A stretch of 10,915 nt of DNA from Cryomorphaceae bacterium (lineage in GTDB: Bacteria > Bacteroidota > Bacteroidia > Flavobacteriales > Schleiferiaceae). Shown here one piece after another: positions 1 through 6,626 of this stretch (positions are counted from its first letter, which is position 1; each line of letters starts with the position of its first letter). Location: contig JACESW010000025.1 in the NCBI GenBank assembly GCA_013911625.1, forward strand, positions 1-10,915, in the 5' to 3' direction. The position numbers and the translations under genes were made by a program. Under the pieces are notes generated by a model. The model had not been told where the DNA came from and made no database searches. It was given only the letters and a program-made list of their open reading frames with translations.

Positions 1-51
1 ACCTAAGATTTTGAACCGATTCATGAACAAATCTCCAGGCTAAATTCAACT

Positions 52-71
52 AATTAACGCTGAATTAATTC
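52..71. promoter_or_regulatory. AT-rich inverted repeats upstream of the Nudix-like regulator (possible operator)
   Basis: Bases 62-71 form a perfect 10-bp palindrome (GAATTAATTC). Bases 52-57 (AATTAA) and 65-70 (TTAATT) form an overlapping inverted repeat. They sit just upstream of the candidate -7 box of the regulator gene, where an autoregulator could bind. Short AT palindromes are common by chance in such DNA, so this is only a candidate. I see no gene in bases 1-102. Confidence 0.2.
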
Positions 72-91
72 GTGACTAACCGCCACAAACG

Positions 92-99
92 TATATTTA
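92..99 (+). promoter_or_regulatory. -7-like box before the Nudix-like regulator
   Basis: TATATTTA matches seven of the eight positions of the Bacteroidetes -7 consensus TAnnTTTG and ends three bases before the ATG at 103. No convincing TTG-type -33 element is visible 17-23 bases upstream. If it is used as a promoter, the mRNA would have almost no leader. Confidence 0.35.
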
Positions 100-102
100 A
101 AC

Positions 103-834
103 ATGAATCTGAGCCTAATTGTAAACCAATATAACGACAAGTACCTCCCTCACCTCAGTGCGGATATTGTCATTTTTGGTTATAAAAACGACGCCTTACA
201 CTGTCTTTTATTGCAATTTGGAGACCGCTGGTTTCTTCCTGGCGGACACATCGAAAAAAATGAGGACGTAGGTAGCGCTGCGGAGCGAATTGTGGAGGCG
301 AGAACTAAATTACAGCGTAAATTCTTGCACTTTTTCAATGCCTTCGGCAAGGGTGACCGCTCGTTCTCCGAGGACTTCAAACGCATCTTTCAAGCAAAAG
401 GTACTGCCCTAGATAAAGACCATCCGATGCTTGCTAGGTATGTCACTCTTGGCTATATCGCCTTGGTCGAAATGGATTCAGTAGCCCCCGAAGTTGGTAG
501 TTTTGACGACGCTATTGCCTGGCATCCTGTCAACAAACTTCCTGCTATGGTCGGCGACCACGATCAAATCATTCGTAACGCCCAAGAGTACCTCGTAGGA
601 CTTAATGAATTTACTCCTGTAGGTCATCACCTGCTTCCGGAATACTTTACCATGCCTCAGCTTCATAAACTGAATCAAGTGATTACTGGCAGAGATTTAG
701 ACCGCAGTCGTTTCCAAAAGAAAATGCTCGCACTGGACATCTACAAACGTCACGATGAGATCACTACCTCTGTAAGGGGACGGAATCCGTATCTTTATTC
801 CTATGATGGAAAAGATACCCTCGAACGCAGATAA
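103..834 (+). CDS. Nudix-like transcriptional regulator (NrtR/AraR type) with C-terminal winged helix
   Basis: The 243-residue protein has an N-terminal Nudix-fold domain (about residues 18-160) and a C-terminal winged-helix region (about 168-235). The latter has the family's typical recognition stretch LDRSRFQKKML at 199-209. The Nudix box (about residues 48-70) keeps the leading GGH and E54, but the metal-binding REUxEE core is replaced by RIVEAR (62-67). Hydrolysis is therefore unlikely and the domain probably serves as a ligand sensor. In known NrtR and Bacteroidetes AraR relatives such domains bind an ADP-ribose-type or sugar ligand to control DNA binding; the ligand here is unknown. The ATG at 103 follows a -7-like box. 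The 3' end overlaps the nitroreductase gene by 32 bases, making that gene a plausible target, together with an unseen gene left of the window. Confidence 0.82.
   Translation: MNLSLIVNQYNDKYLPHLSADIVIFGYKNDALHCLLLQFGDRWFLPGGHIEKNEDVGSAAERIVEARTKLQRKFLHFFNAFGKGDRSFSEDFKRIFQAKGTALDKDHPMLARYVTLGYIALVEMDSVAPEVGSFDDAIAWHPVNKLPAMVGDHDQIIRNAQEYLVGLNEFTPVGHHLLPEYFTMPQLHKLNQVITGRDLDRSRFQKKMLALDIYKRHDEITTSVRGRNPYLYSYDGKDTLERR
790..797 (+). promoter_or_regulatory. -7-like box before the nitroreductase gene
   Basis: TATCTTTA lies five bases before the ATG at 803, inside the 3' end of the regulator gene. It is identical to the boxes at 3736-3743 and 7637-7644. It could give the nitroreductase its own promoter despite the overlap; no -33 element is evident. 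Confidence 0.35.
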
Positions 835-1498
835 GGCGATTAAAGAAGTTATTTCTCAGCGAAAAACTACAAAGGTCCTTGCTCAAGCGCCTTGGTCGCC
901 AACACTTACGCCAGAAGCACAGCGTTCCTTGATCAATGACTTATTGGAATTAGCGTCTAGCGCTCCTTACCATTATAAAAGTGCTGAACGCTATAAACGC
1001 GGCGACTTAACAAGTACCCTTCCTTTCCGGGCATATACCCTAGAGGCAAATAATTGCAGGAAACTCGCGGATCAACTGCATGAGGTACAACCGCCGGCCG
1101 GTAAAATCATAAACATGCTTTGGGCGGCGGAAGCTATGATTGCGATGAGTTGGTTGCCTGATGTTTTTGGCGAGCAACCGGAAGTTCGAGAGATGGAACC
1201 GCTCCCATTCACAGGAAACTTGCGCAATATGGAACATATTGCAGCGGCCAGTGCCGCCATTCAGAACATACTTCTTGGGGCAACCGCAGCAGGCCATCCG
1301 TCTTACTGGTCATCGGGTGGAACCCTGCGTCAAAAGCAAGCACGAACCTTACTAGGTATACCTATGGACGAAATCTTCTTGGGGTGCCTTTTCGTATTCC
1401 CAGAGGATGCGTTGGAACGAGGAGAAGAGGTCAAACCAGGAAAATTAAGAAGTGAGGGGAAAGAACTTTCTTCATGGTCAAAATCTATAGAACTGTAA
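803..1498 (+). CDS. Nitroreductase-family flavoprotein
   Basis: The 231-residue protein matches the FMN-dependent nitroreductase family, which uses NAD(P)H to reduce nitro, quinone, enone or flavin substrates in the cytoplasm. The first helix (about 11-26) carries the basic QRKTTK segment where relatives have the FMN-phosphate-binding RRSxRxF. The ELASSAP stretch (49-55) fits the usual AxxAPS region. The C-terminal half has the standard block: IQNILLGATAAG (153-164), then SGG (171-173), LGIP (184-187) and FLGCLFVFPED (192-202). ATG codons occur at 803 and 806; a later start would cut the first helix. The gene overlaps the regulator by 32 bases in another frame, and its stop is three bases before the next start, so it probably leads a unit with the lipoprotein genes. 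The physiological substrate cannot be read from sequence. Confidence 0.85.
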   Translation: MMEKIPSNADKAIKEVISQRKTTKVLAQAPWSPTLTPEAQRSLINDLLELASSAPYHYKSAERYKRGDLTSTLPFRAYTLEANNCRKLADQLHEVQPPAGKIINMLWAAEAMIAMSWLPDVFGEQPEVREMEPLPFTGNLRNMEHIAAASAAIQNILLGATAAGHPSYWSSGGTLRQKQARTLLGIPMDEIFLGCLFVFPEDALERGEEVKPGKLRSEGKELSSWSKSIEL

Positions 1499-1501
1499 TC
1501 G

Positions 1502-2215
1502 ATGAAAAATTGGCTCACACTATTAGGACTCACCCTAGCATTCTGTGGCTGTGAAACGCAATCTGAAGAGCCGGGGATAAATACCATTATGCCTATTGGA
1601 GCTTCGCGCGTTCAAGGAAGCCCACCTGGATACCACAGCTATAGATATAAACTGTGGAAGAAACTGCGCAACAACGATTGGAACATAGATTTTATCGGCA
1701 CTCAGATTGATACAGAGTTGTATCCTATGGTCAATGATGAAGAGTTTGATCCGCACCACGAAGGACACAGCGGATGGACTTCTGAACAACTGTTGGATGA
1801 ACTGTCAGATTGGACAGCAGTGCTTGATACCCCAGATATTGTGCTTTTTAGCTCGCCAGGAGGTAATGATGCGCTGGATGGATTTTCCTATGAAAGTATC
1901 ATGGTGAATGTGGTGGATATTGTTGAAGGTCTTCAAGAATTCAACCCTGAAGTGACCATCATTATTGAGAAGATGGCTCCCGGTCATAGTACTGTCATGA
2001 TGGGGAATTTAGCTGTATTTCACGCTCGACTTTTGAATGAATTGGACAGTATTGCGTCTGCATTAAGCACCTCGACCTCACAAGTTTTGACCATCGATAT
2101 GGCAGCAGGGTTTACAAACGATATGCTCGCAGACCCCATTCACTATAATCAAGATGGAGCCACTTTTATAGCGAACAAATATTACGACGCACTAACTCCA
2201 CTGCTTGAAGAATAA
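1502..2215 (+). CDS. SGNH/GDSL-family hydrolase, predicted lipoprotein
   Basis: The 237-residue protein begins with a hydrophobic signal segment ending FCG-C17, a somewhat atypical lipobox. Acidic residues follow the cysteine (ETQSEE), resembling Bacteroidetes surface-export signals. SGNH blocks are visible: block I PIGAS with nucleophile S35 (GAS in place of the usual GDS), block II with G91 in HSGWTSEQL, block III GGND at 120-123, and block V DPIH with D211 and H214. The catalytic Ser-Asp-His set and oxyanion residues are therefore all present. The family hydrolyses ester bonds, often acetyl or acyl groups on carbohydrates; the exact substrate is unknown. It starts three bases after the nitroreductase stop and is followed after 11 bases by another lipoprotein esterase, suggesting co-expression and joint action at the cell surface or in the periplasm. 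Confidence 0.85.
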   Translation: MKNWLTLLGLTLAFCGCETQSEEPGINTIMPIGASRVQGSPPGYHSYRYKLWKKLRNNDWNIDFIGTQIDTELYPMVNDEEFDPHHEGHSGWTSEQLLDELSDWTAVLDTPDIVLFSSPGGNDALDGFSYESIMVNVVDIVEGLQEFNPEVTIIIEKMAPGHSTVMMGNLAVFHARLLNELDSIASALSTSTSQVLTIDMAAGFTNDMLADPIHYNQDGATFIANKYYDALTPLLEE

Positions 2216-2226
2216 GTCGTAAGTTT

Positions 2227-3120
2227 ATGTTTGTGAAGTGGTTACGATTTACTTTTTGTTTTGTTTTAGCAGCCTGTGGCGCTAATAGCGGCGGTGGGAA
2301 TTCCCCTTCACCCGACAATACCACTACAGTGATATTCGAACACGATGGGCTACAAAGAAGCGCATTGATTTATACTCCAGAAGGGTACGATTCGTCTTTT
2401 GCCCTGCCCGTAGTCTTAAATTTTCACGGGTTTGGTGGACTAGCACAAGACCATCGAACGACAGTGGCCATGGATAATGTGGCAGATTCTGCGCAGTTCT
2501 TACTGGTGTTCCCTCAAGGCAGCTTGTTGGACGGCGATTCTCCACATTGGAACAACGCTCTACCCTCACCTGATAATAAGAGCGATGCCGATGACCTTGG
2601 TTTTGTCAGTGCACTTTTAGCACACCTCGATACTGCATTCTTGATCGATCGTGAACGAGTGTATGCATGTGGGTATTCGAACGGCGGGATGATGTCCTAT
2701 GCTTTGGCCTGTTATCTCAGTAATGAAATAGCCGCAGTAGCATCTATGTCAGGCTGTTTTTCAGATACCTCAAGCAGTTGTCAACCTTCACATCCTTTGG
2801 CCACCTTGAGTATACACGGTACCAATGATGGTGTAATTGCTTACGAAGGCGGGAACGATATTCTCAGCCAGCAAGTCACACTGCAATACTGGGCGCAGAC
2901 GAATAATTGTAATGAAACTCCGCAGATTACTTCTATTCAGTCTTCCTCCTATCCATTAGAACATTACAGCTATACGGGTGGGGACAGCAGTGTCGTTGCA
3001 GAACTCTACAAAGTGATTGGTGGCGATCATTATTGGCTAAACTTCAGCATCGACCAAAAAAATACCAACTGGATCATGTGGGAATTCTTTGACCAATTCG
3101 ACATCTACGGCAAGCGCTGA
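2227..3120 (+). CDS. PHB-depolymerase/feruloyl-esterase-like alpha/beta hydrolase lipoprotein (LpqC type)
   Basis: The 297-residue protein has a signal segment with a good lipobox, LAAC, lipidated at C17, followed by a Gly/Ser/Asn-rich linker to about residue 33. The alpha/beta-hydrolase fold shows the oxyanion segment HGFGG (67-71), the nucleophile elbow GYSNGG with S151, an acid D201 in HGTND, and H268 in GGDHYW. This matches the family of extracellular PHB depolymerase-like, acetylxylan and feruloyl esterases. The paired cysteines 162, 177, 185 and 228 could form disulfides, consistent with export. Family membership is clear, but the substrate may be a plant or algal polysaccharide ester, a polyester or another acylated polymer. 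No ribosome-binding site is visible. It closely follows the SGNH lipoprotein gene and is probably co-transcribed with it. Confidence 0.87.
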   Translation: MFVKWLRFTFCFVLAACGANSGGGNSPSPDNTTTVIFEHDGLQRSALIYTPEGYDSSFALPVVLNFHGFGGLAQDHRTTVAMDNVADSAQFLLVFPQGSLLDGDSPHWNNALPSPDNKSDADDLGFVSALLAHLDTAFLIDRERVYACGYSNGGMMSYALACYLSNEIAAVASMSGCFSDTSSSCQPSHPLATLSIHGTNDGVIAYEGGNDILSQQVTLQYWAQTNNCNETPQITSIQSSSYPLEHYSYTGGDSSVVAELYKVIGGDHYWLNFSIDQKNTNWIMWEFFDQFDIYGKR

Positions 3121-3152
3121 CAACTTTCTTATTCACGGATTGTTACAGTAAG

Positions 3153-3731
3153 ATGGCAGGATTAGTGGAAAACAAGCGAATTGAGGTAAAATCTATAACC
3201 GAACTTCATCATTGGCTCTTGAGCCATCACATAAGCGATGAAAGCTGGTGGTTGGTCACCTACAAAAAAGCTGTTATCGATAAGTACGTCGACCGCTGGG
3301 ATGTATTAGATGAACTTATATGCTTTGGTTGGATTGATGGCGTCCGAAAGAAGTTAGATGAGCAGCGTACCATGCAACTAATTTCAAAGCGCAAAGTGCA
3401 ACATTGGGCCAAAAGCTATAAAGAACGTGCCGCACTACTGACGAAAGAGGGGCGTATGCACTCTAGTGGATTAAAAAGTGTCGAAGAAGGAAAAACCAAT
3501 GGATTGTGGCACTTTATGGACGATGTTGATAACCTGATCATACCCAATGACCTAGAAACATCCTTGAAATCTGCAGAAGGTGCCTTTGAATTCTTTGACC
3601 AGATCAATGACTCTTCCAAACGGAATTCCTTACGTTGGCTTAAGTTGGCCAAGACAGAAAAAACTCGACAAAAAAGACTTCTCGAGCTCACGCGATTATC
3701 GGCACAAGGTGAAAAACTCCCCGGCTCTTAA
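3153..3731 (+). CDS. YdeI/OmpD-associated family protein
   Basis: The 192-residue protein carries the family's hallmark segments: a WWLVTYKK strand near residues 32-39, CFGWIDG at 57-63 followed by a KKLD stretch, ISKRKVQHWAKS (77-88), the EGRMHSSGL region (99-107), IPNDL (130-134) and a C-terminal Lys/Arg-rich AKTEKTRQKR helix (166-175). Members are cytoplasmic. In enterobacteria YdeI has been linked to antimicrobial-peptide or bacteriocin resistance through outer-membrane porin association, but the biochemistry is poorly settled and should not be assumed here. The gene lies 32 bases after the esterase with no visible terminator and no -7-like box, so it may be read through from upstream. 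Confidence 0.85.
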   Translation: MAGLVENKRIEVKSITELHHWLLSHHISDESWWLVTYKKAVIDKYVDRWDVLDELICFGWIDGVRKKLDEQRTMQLISKRKVQHWAKSYKERAALLTKEGRMHSSGLKSVEEGKTNGLWHFMDDVDNLIIPNDLETSLKSAEGAFEFFDQINDSSKRNSLRWLKLAKTEKTRQKRLLELTRLSAQGEKLPGS

Positions 3732-3735
3732 GCAC

Positions 3736-3743
3736 TATCTTTA
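3736..3743 (+). promoter_or_regulatory. -7-like box before the RluA-type gene
   Basis: TATCTTTA lies in the 21-base gap between the YdeI-family gene and the pseudouridine synthase gene, nine bases before the ATG at 3753. It is identical to the boxes at 790-797 and 7637-7644. No TTG-type -33 element is evident. Confidence 0.35.
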
Positions 3744-3752
3744 CCGTCGTAT

Positions 3753-5423
3753 ATGACGGATAAACTTTTTCATCCTTTCGAAAGTTCTCTCGAAGGCATC
3801 TCGGTGCCTGAAGCATTCACGTATCCATTTTTCTATACGCCACATGCCCTTGTAGAGCTCGCTTCCGAAGAACTTCAAAACCACCTCGAAGCAAACGATC
3901 TGCGTCACAATTTCGGACTTGGCAAACATGAAGATCTTGTGGAGCAAGGTAAGATGTTCGGTGTGCTTGTAGTACGAAACCAAAACGGCAATCTTGGTTG
4001 GTTGGCTGCGTATTCAGGAAAACTTCACGAAGAGGTTGAAGGCTATTTTGTCCCTCCCATCTGTGACATACATGCCGCCCAGTCCTTTTACAAAAAAGGA
4101 GAGGTTGAACTCAATGCAATGAGCGCGGAAATCCATGCAAAAGAAAACAACCCCGAACGGTTAGAAGCCATTGCAAAGATCACGGAGCGATTGGACGAAA
4201 TCAAAGAGCACCTAAGAAAGGGTCGAGCAGATCTGAAGGAGGCTAAAAAGGCGCGCCAGAAATACCGCGAAACGGTCGCTAAGGTGATGAGCGATTCGGA
4301 CTTTGAAAAGGTGAAAGAACGCCTGGCGCAGGAAAGTATTCAGGGGCAAGTTGCTTTTAAACACCGCAGTAAAGAATGGATTGAGGAACAAGAAAAACTT
4401 GAAGCTACCCTGGATGAATATGCCCTTGAAATAGAGGCGATGAGGAAGGTTCGCAAAGCGAAATCCAACCAACTTCAGCGCGAGATTTTTGACCACTATG
4501 TATTTCTGAATGCCTCAGGTGAAGAGAAAGTTTTAAGCCAATGCTTCCCGGATTTCGACCTTCGCCATCCGCCAAGCGGTTCTGGTGATTGTGCGGCACC
4601 AAAGCTGTTGCAATATGCCTATCAAAAAGGCTTATCCCCAATTTGTATGGGGGAGTTTTGGTGGGGTTCAGCCCCGGTTAAAGAAGTGCGAAAACACAAG
4701 TACTTCTACCCCTCTTGTGCTTCGCGTTGTCGCCCTATACTCGGCCATATGCTGCAAGGATTAAACGTTGAAGAAAACCCATTGTTAACCTTTGGCAAGG
4801 ACAAGCCGATGCCGGTGGTTTATGAAGACGATGACCTAGTCGTGGTGAACAAGCCCGCTGGATTACTAAGTGTTCCTGGCGTAGATATTGAAGATTCTGC
4901 ACTCGTGAGAGTAAAGCACATGTATCCGGAGGCTACAGGAGCCATCTTATTGCACCGTCTTGATATGAGTACATCAGGGCTGTTAATGTTCACCTTGAAT
5001 CCAAAGGCGAATAAACGCATGCAACGCCAATTCATAAAACGTCAAGTAAACAAGACCTATATCGCCGATGTAGTCGGAAGCCTTGAAGCTAATGAAGGAA
5101 TCATCTCTCTTCCCTTAGCCCCAGATTATTACGACCTGCCACGGCAAATGGTCTGCCATAAAACCGGTAAGCCGTCAGAAACTAAATGGTCCGTTGTGGC
5201 GCGCAATAAAGGCACTACTCGGCTCGCGATGAAGCCAGTCACAGGAAGGACGCACCAGTTGCGCGTGCACTGTGCCCATCCAGAAGGATTAGGGTTGCCT
5301 ATGGTAGGTGATGAATTGTACGGAGTAATTGGAGAGCGCCTGCATCTACACGCACATAAATTGGAATTCCAGCATCCAACTACCAAGGAATTAATTACTA
5401 TTACTGCACAAATCCCGTTCTGA
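3753..5423 (+). CDS. RluA-family pseudouridine synthase, long form with N-terminal coiled-coil domain
   Basis: The C-terminal part (about residues 351-553) is an RluA-type domain that isomerises uridine to pseudouridine in RNA. It has the VYEDDDLVVVNKPAGLL start (355-369), the catalytic motif HRLDMSTSG with D404, and a GRTHQLRVH segment near the end. At 556 residues it is far longer than classical RluA (about 220) or RluD (about 325) and has no recognisable S4 domain. The extra part comprises an N-terminal region (1-114), a strongly charged predicted coiled coil (about 115-250), and a conserved-looking segment with GDCAAPKLLQYA (C280), EFWWG and FYPSCASRC (C322, C326). I recall this long architecture from other Bacteroidetes and gammaproteobacteria; its RNA target is not known to me. 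The stop TGA shares one base with the next ATG, indicating translational coupling. Confidence 0.88.
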   Translation: MTDKLFHPFESSLEGISVPEAFTYPFFYTPHALVELASEELQNHLEANDLRHNFGLGKHEDLVEQGKMFGVLVVRNQNGNLGWLAAYSGKLHEEVEGYFVPPICDIHAAQSFYKKGEVELNAMSAEIHAKENNPERLEAIAKITERLDEIKEHLRKGRADLKEAKKARQKYRETVAKVMSDSDFEKVKERLAQESIQGQVAFKHRSKEWIEEQEKLEATLDEYALEIEAMRKVRKAKSNQLQREIFDHYVFLNASGEEKVLSQCFPDFDLRHPPSGSGDCAAPKLLQYAYQKGLSPICMGEFWWGSAPVKEVRKHKYFYPSCASRCRPILGHMLQGLNVEENPLLTFGKDKPMPVVYEDDDLVVVNKPAGLLSVPGVDIEDSALVRVKHMYPEATGAILLHRLDMSTSGLLMFTLNPKANKRMQRQFIKRQVNKTYIADVVGSLEANEGIISLPLAPDYYDLPRQMVCHKTGKPSETKWSVVARNKGTTRLAMKPVTGRTHQLRVHCAHPEGLGLPMVGDELYGVIGERLHLHAHKLEFQHPTTKELITITAQIPF

Positions 5424-5896
5424 TGGCCCTAGAAATAGAAAGAAAATTCCTCTTAAAAGACGATTCTTGGAAATCCCAGGTCGTACGGTCCCATGTCTTG
5501 AAGCAAGGGTATCTCGCCTCTTCACCGGGGCCGACCGTTCGTATAAGAACCAGCGACCAGCGTGCTTTTCTCACGATAAAAGGAAAGACCAGTGGTATCT
5601 CCAGGGTTGAATTTGAATACGAAGTTCCCATGGAGGAAGCCTTGGAGCTACTGAAGTTAAGTGCGAATGCGCCAATCGAAAAAACCCGGCACATCGTAAA
5701 GGCCAATGGTCATGTTTGGGAGATTGATGTCTTTGAAGGCGCCAATCTTGGGCTTGTACTTGCGGAAGTAGAGTTACAGTCGGAAGACGAGCAGATTGTT
5801 CTACCGTCTTGGATTGGACCTGAAGTAAGTGGTGATTCGAGGTATTTCAATTCCTACCTGAGTGAAAATCCTTTTTCAAATTGGAAGGAAAATTAA
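5423..5896 (+). CDS. CYTH-domain (triphosphate tunnel metalloenzyme) protein
   Basis: The 157-residue protein is a single CYTH domain. The signature ExExK is at E4, E6 and K8. Further tunnel-lining charged residues follow in order: VRIR (39-42), LTIKGK (50-55), EFEYEVP (63-69), KTRH (87-90), WEIDVFEG (99-106) and AEVEL (114-118), with a closing Tyr near 141. All expected strands are present, so it looks catalytically intact. Small bacterial relatives hydrolyse inorganic tripolyphosphate or nucleoside triphosphates with Mg2+ or Mn2+; adenylate cyclase or thiamine-triphosphatase activity is less likely for a protein of this size and context. The start overlaps the preceding stop in TGATG, so its translation is probably coupled to the pseudouridine synthase. 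No functional link between the two is established. Confidence 0.9.
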   Translation: MALEIERKFLLKDDSWKSQVVRSHVLKQGYLASSPGPTVRIRTSDQRAFLTIKGKTSGISRVEFEYEVPMEEALELLKLSANAPIEKTRHIVKANGHVWEIDVFEGANLGLVLAEVELQSEDEQIVLPSWIGPEVSGDSRYFNSYLSENPFSNWKEN

Positions 5897-5909
5897 TCCG
5901 GCAAGGTCT

Positions 5910-5917
5910 TAAGTTTG
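5910..5917 (+). promoter_or_regulatory. -7 box before trmB, perfect match to TAnnTTTG
   Basis: TAAGTTTG matches the Bacteroidetes -7 consensus exactly and ends four bases before the ATG at 5922. The nearest upstream TTG is at 5881-5883, giving a 26-base spacer, somewhat longer than usual. This is the best promoter candidate in the window and would give an almost leaderless trmB transcript. Confidence 0.45.
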
Positions 5918-5921
5918 CGCC

Positions 5922-6626
5922 ATGGGAAAAGATAAACTCCGTAAGTTTCGCGAAAACGAAGAGATGCACAATGTCGTGCAACCGACTACAGAAGAAGCAC
6001 GCAGTGGCCTTCCTTTGAAGGGAACTTGGGCAAAGGACCAATTTTCCAATGGTAACGGCCTGGTGTTAGAGCTCGGTTGTGGCAAGGGTGAATACACTGT
6101 GGAATTGGCCCGAAGAACTCCTGATAAGAACCATATTGGTGTCGACATTAAGGGCGCTCGCATGTGGAGAGGTGCGAAAACCGCTACCGAAGAAGGACTC
6201 GAAAATGTGGCCTTTTTACGCACGAGAATTGACTTTATAGAGCATTGTTTTGGGGAAAATGAAGTGGACGAAATCTGGATCACTTTCCCAGACCCTCAGA
6301 TTAAGCACAACCGCGCTAAACATAGACTAACACATCCGCAATACCTCTTGAAGTATGCTAAATTCTTAAAGCCCGGGGGCACGGTCAACCTGAAATGTGA
6401 TAGCGAGTATCTGCACGGGTATACGCACGGTATCGTTCATATGCTCGGTCTCGAAATTGAGGAAGCGTATCACGATATCTACAAACAAATCAAGCCCAAC
6501 GAAGGCATCCTTTTCGATGTCATCACGCACTACGAGACCATTTGGCTCAACCAGGGTAAGGCCATCACCTACCTACGCTTTAAACTAGACGGCATCGAAG
6601 AGGCCATGGCAAGATTGAGCAAGTAA
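5922..6626 (+). CDS. trmB: tRNA (guanine-N7)-methyltransferase TrmB
   Basis: TrmB methylates N7 of G46 in the variable loop of tRNAs, using S-adenosylmethionine. The 234-residue length is typical. The SAM-binding motif LELGCGKGEYT spans 49-59, with the acidic ribose-binding D75 in GVDIKG. The family motif FPDP (122-125) is followed by a basic patch KHNRAKHR (128-135), corresponding to the usual PWPKKRHHKRR. The closing motif ITHYE lies at 201-205, with Y204-E205 matching TxYE. The N-terminus (KDKLRKFRENEEM) is the basic, tRNA-contacting leader seen in Bacteroidetes versions. The TAA stop shares its last base with the ATG of the ATL gene, so the two are translationally coupled. Confidence 0.95.
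   Translation: MGKDKLRKFRENEEMHNVVQPTTEEARSGLPLKGTWAKDQFSNGNGLVLELGCGKGEYTVELARRTPDKNHIGVDIKGARMWRGAKTATEEGLENVAFLRTRIDFIEHCFGENEVDEIWITFPDPQIKHNRAKHRLTHPQYLLKYAKFLKPGGTVNLKCDSEYLHGYTHGIVHMLGLEIEEAYHDIYKQIKPNEGILFDVITHYETIWLNQGKAITYLRFKLDGIEEAMARLSK

Noticed and set aside
5909..6283. Minus-strand open frame of 124 codons opposite trmB
   Set aside because: It overlaps the core SAM-binding region of a clear TrmB and has Ser/Pro-rich composition typical of antisense translation.
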